Origin: an uncultured Eubacteriales bacterium | GTDB taxonomy: Bacteria > Bacillota_A > Clostridia > Christensenellales > Aristaeellaceae | Direction: 5' to 3' | NCBI GenBank assembly: GCA_900553645.1 | Contig: USEE01000083.1 | Span: forward strand, 1 to 6,408 | DNA: 6,408 nucleotides | Shown: positions 5,583-6,408 of the stretch, one piece after another | How the letters are laid out: each line of letters starts with the position of its first letter | Position numbering within the stretch: position 1 is the stretch's first letter | The notes under the pieces: model-generated | Databases searched by the model: none | What the model was told of the DNA's origin: nothing | The model's input: the letters and a program-made list of their open reading frames with translations, nothing else | Made by a program: the position numbers and the translations under genes

Positions 5583-6408
5583 TTAGCCTATTTCGGGGAT
5601 ATTGATCTCGACCTCGTGGCCGCACTGGCTGGAGCGGTAGATGCCGTCGATTATCGCCTGATTGTATATGATTTCCTGCCACGGTATCGGGCTGGGGCCG
5701 TGGGTCTTTACCGCGTCGGCGAACGCGCGTACCTTGCGGTAGAAGCGATCGTTCTCATTGGGCTTTAGCGGCACCTGAGTGCACACGGTCTCGCCGCACA
5801 TGTCGTGATAGAGATACACGTCGCCGATGGTGCCGTCCCATGCGCCGCCCCAGTTCAGCTCGGGGTGCGGAGACTTGACCTTCAGGCCGCCCTCGGTGCC
5901 CATGAACAGCGTATCGCCCATTGTATCCATATGCATCGCCCACGCCATGCGGAAGTCCATGACCAGACCGTCCTCAAAGCGGATGAGCGCCACGGCGAAA
6001 TCGTCAACCGAGAATATGTCGGAGTTCTTGCAATACTTGGGGTTTTTGCCGAAGTAGTCTGCGGAATACGCCGACACGGTGACGGGCTTGCGATAGCCGA
6101 TGGAGTTGAGCGCCATATCCAGACCATAGCAGCCTATATCGGCCAGACAGCCCACGCCCGCGGTATCCTTCTGCAGGAATGTGGGGCCGGGTATGCCGCG
6201 GCGACGGCCGCCGCCGGTCTGTATGTAATATATATGCCCCAGCTCGCCCGAGCGCACAATGTCCTTTACCATGCGCATGTTGGGATCGTAGCGCGGCTGG
6301 AAGCCGATGGTCAGTATCTTGCCGGTGCGCACCTGAGCGCGCGCCATTTCGACCGCCTGCTCAAGCGTCACGGACATGGGCTTTTCGCACAGCACGTCGC
6401 AGCCCGCC
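5583..6408 (-). CDS. Gfo/Idh/MocA-family NAD(P)-dependent oxidoreductase, N-terminus cut by window edge
   Basis: The visible 274 residues start inside the Rossmann domain at AGCDVLCEKPMSV; the GxGxxG nucleotide loop and true start lie beyond the right edge, and the GTG at 6395 is an internal codon. The EKP lysine (visible K9) is the family's catalytic lysine. GFQPRYDPNM, RRRGIPGPTFLQKD and LADIGCYGLDMAL follow in the expected order of the C-terminal substrate domain. The DxxxH motif of inositol dehydrogenases is here D90-IGC-Y94, with tyrosine as in glucose-fructose oxidoreductase and dimeric dihydrodiol dehydrogenase. The enzyme likely oxidises or reduces a sugar or sugar-like polyol in the cytoplasm; the substrate is not readable. 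No terminator is evident after its stop, so it may run on into the ArsR gene 97 bp downstream. Confidence 0.93.
   Translation of the reverse strand, partial: AGCDVLCEKPMSVTLEQAVEMARAQVRTGKILTIGFQPRYDPNMRMVKDIVRSGELGHIYYIQTGGGRRRGIPGPTFLQKDTAGVGCLADIGCYGLDMALNSIGYRKPVTVSAYSADYFGKNPKYCKNSDIFSVDDFAVALIRFEDGLVMDFRMAWAMHMDTMGDTLFMGTEGGLKVKSPHPELNWGGAWDGTIGDVYLYHDMCGETVCTQVPLKPNENDRFYRKVRAFADAVKTHGPSPIPWQEIIYNQAIIDGIYRSSQCGHEVEINIPEIG

Noticed and set aside
6393..6395. GTG as start codon of the oxidoreductase
   Set aside because: The frame stays open to the window edge and reads AGCD before VLCEKP, the normal family sequence, so the gene continues beyond the window.

Overview
The window looks like a chromosomal piece of an anaerobic, fairly G+C-rich Firmicute, most likely a gut clostridium. 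This is inferred from three things: strong AGGAGG-type ribosome binding sites, consensus TATAAT boxes and hairpin-plus-T terminators; the gene types present (YccF membrane protein, free-Met-sulfoxide reductase, small cupin, ArsR and TetR regulators); and a large secreted beta-helix protein with a Pro-Glu-Met-Pro repeat array of a kind common in gut Clostridia. Genus cannot be told from the sequence.

All eight genes lie on the minus strand, so transcription runs from high to low coordinates. In that order: a Gfo/Idh/MocA-type NAD(P)-dependent sugar oxidoreductase cut by the right edge (to 5583); an ArsR-family repressor with two cysteine clusters (5177-5485) ending in a strong terminator; a YccF membrane protein (4637-4996, extended -10 promoter) with free methionine-(R)-sulfoxide reductase (4108-4605) 31 bp behind it, ending in a UUCG-type terminator; a 666-residue secreted repeat/beta-helix protein (1926-3926); a small cupin (1488-1832) with its own terminator; a metallo-beta-lactamase-fold hydrolase (539-1369) with its own promoter; and a TetR-family repressor cut by the left edge (1-361), with a consensus promoter and a perfect 15-bp operator-like palindrome just in front of it.

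Functionally this is a set of short, separately terminated units and not one pathway. The clearest unit is yccF-msrC, pairing a membrane protein with an oxidative-damage repair enzyme. The TetR gene is probably autoregulated. The ArsR repressor has no recognisable metal-resistance gene beside it within the window. There are no RNA genes, insertion sequences, CRISPR arrays or phage genes. No intergenic stretch exceeds about 180 bp. I see no clear new multi-gene system. The items most worth following are the secreted repeat protein, the TetR operator, the doubly cysteine-clustered ArsR and the DxxxY active site of the oxidoreductase.
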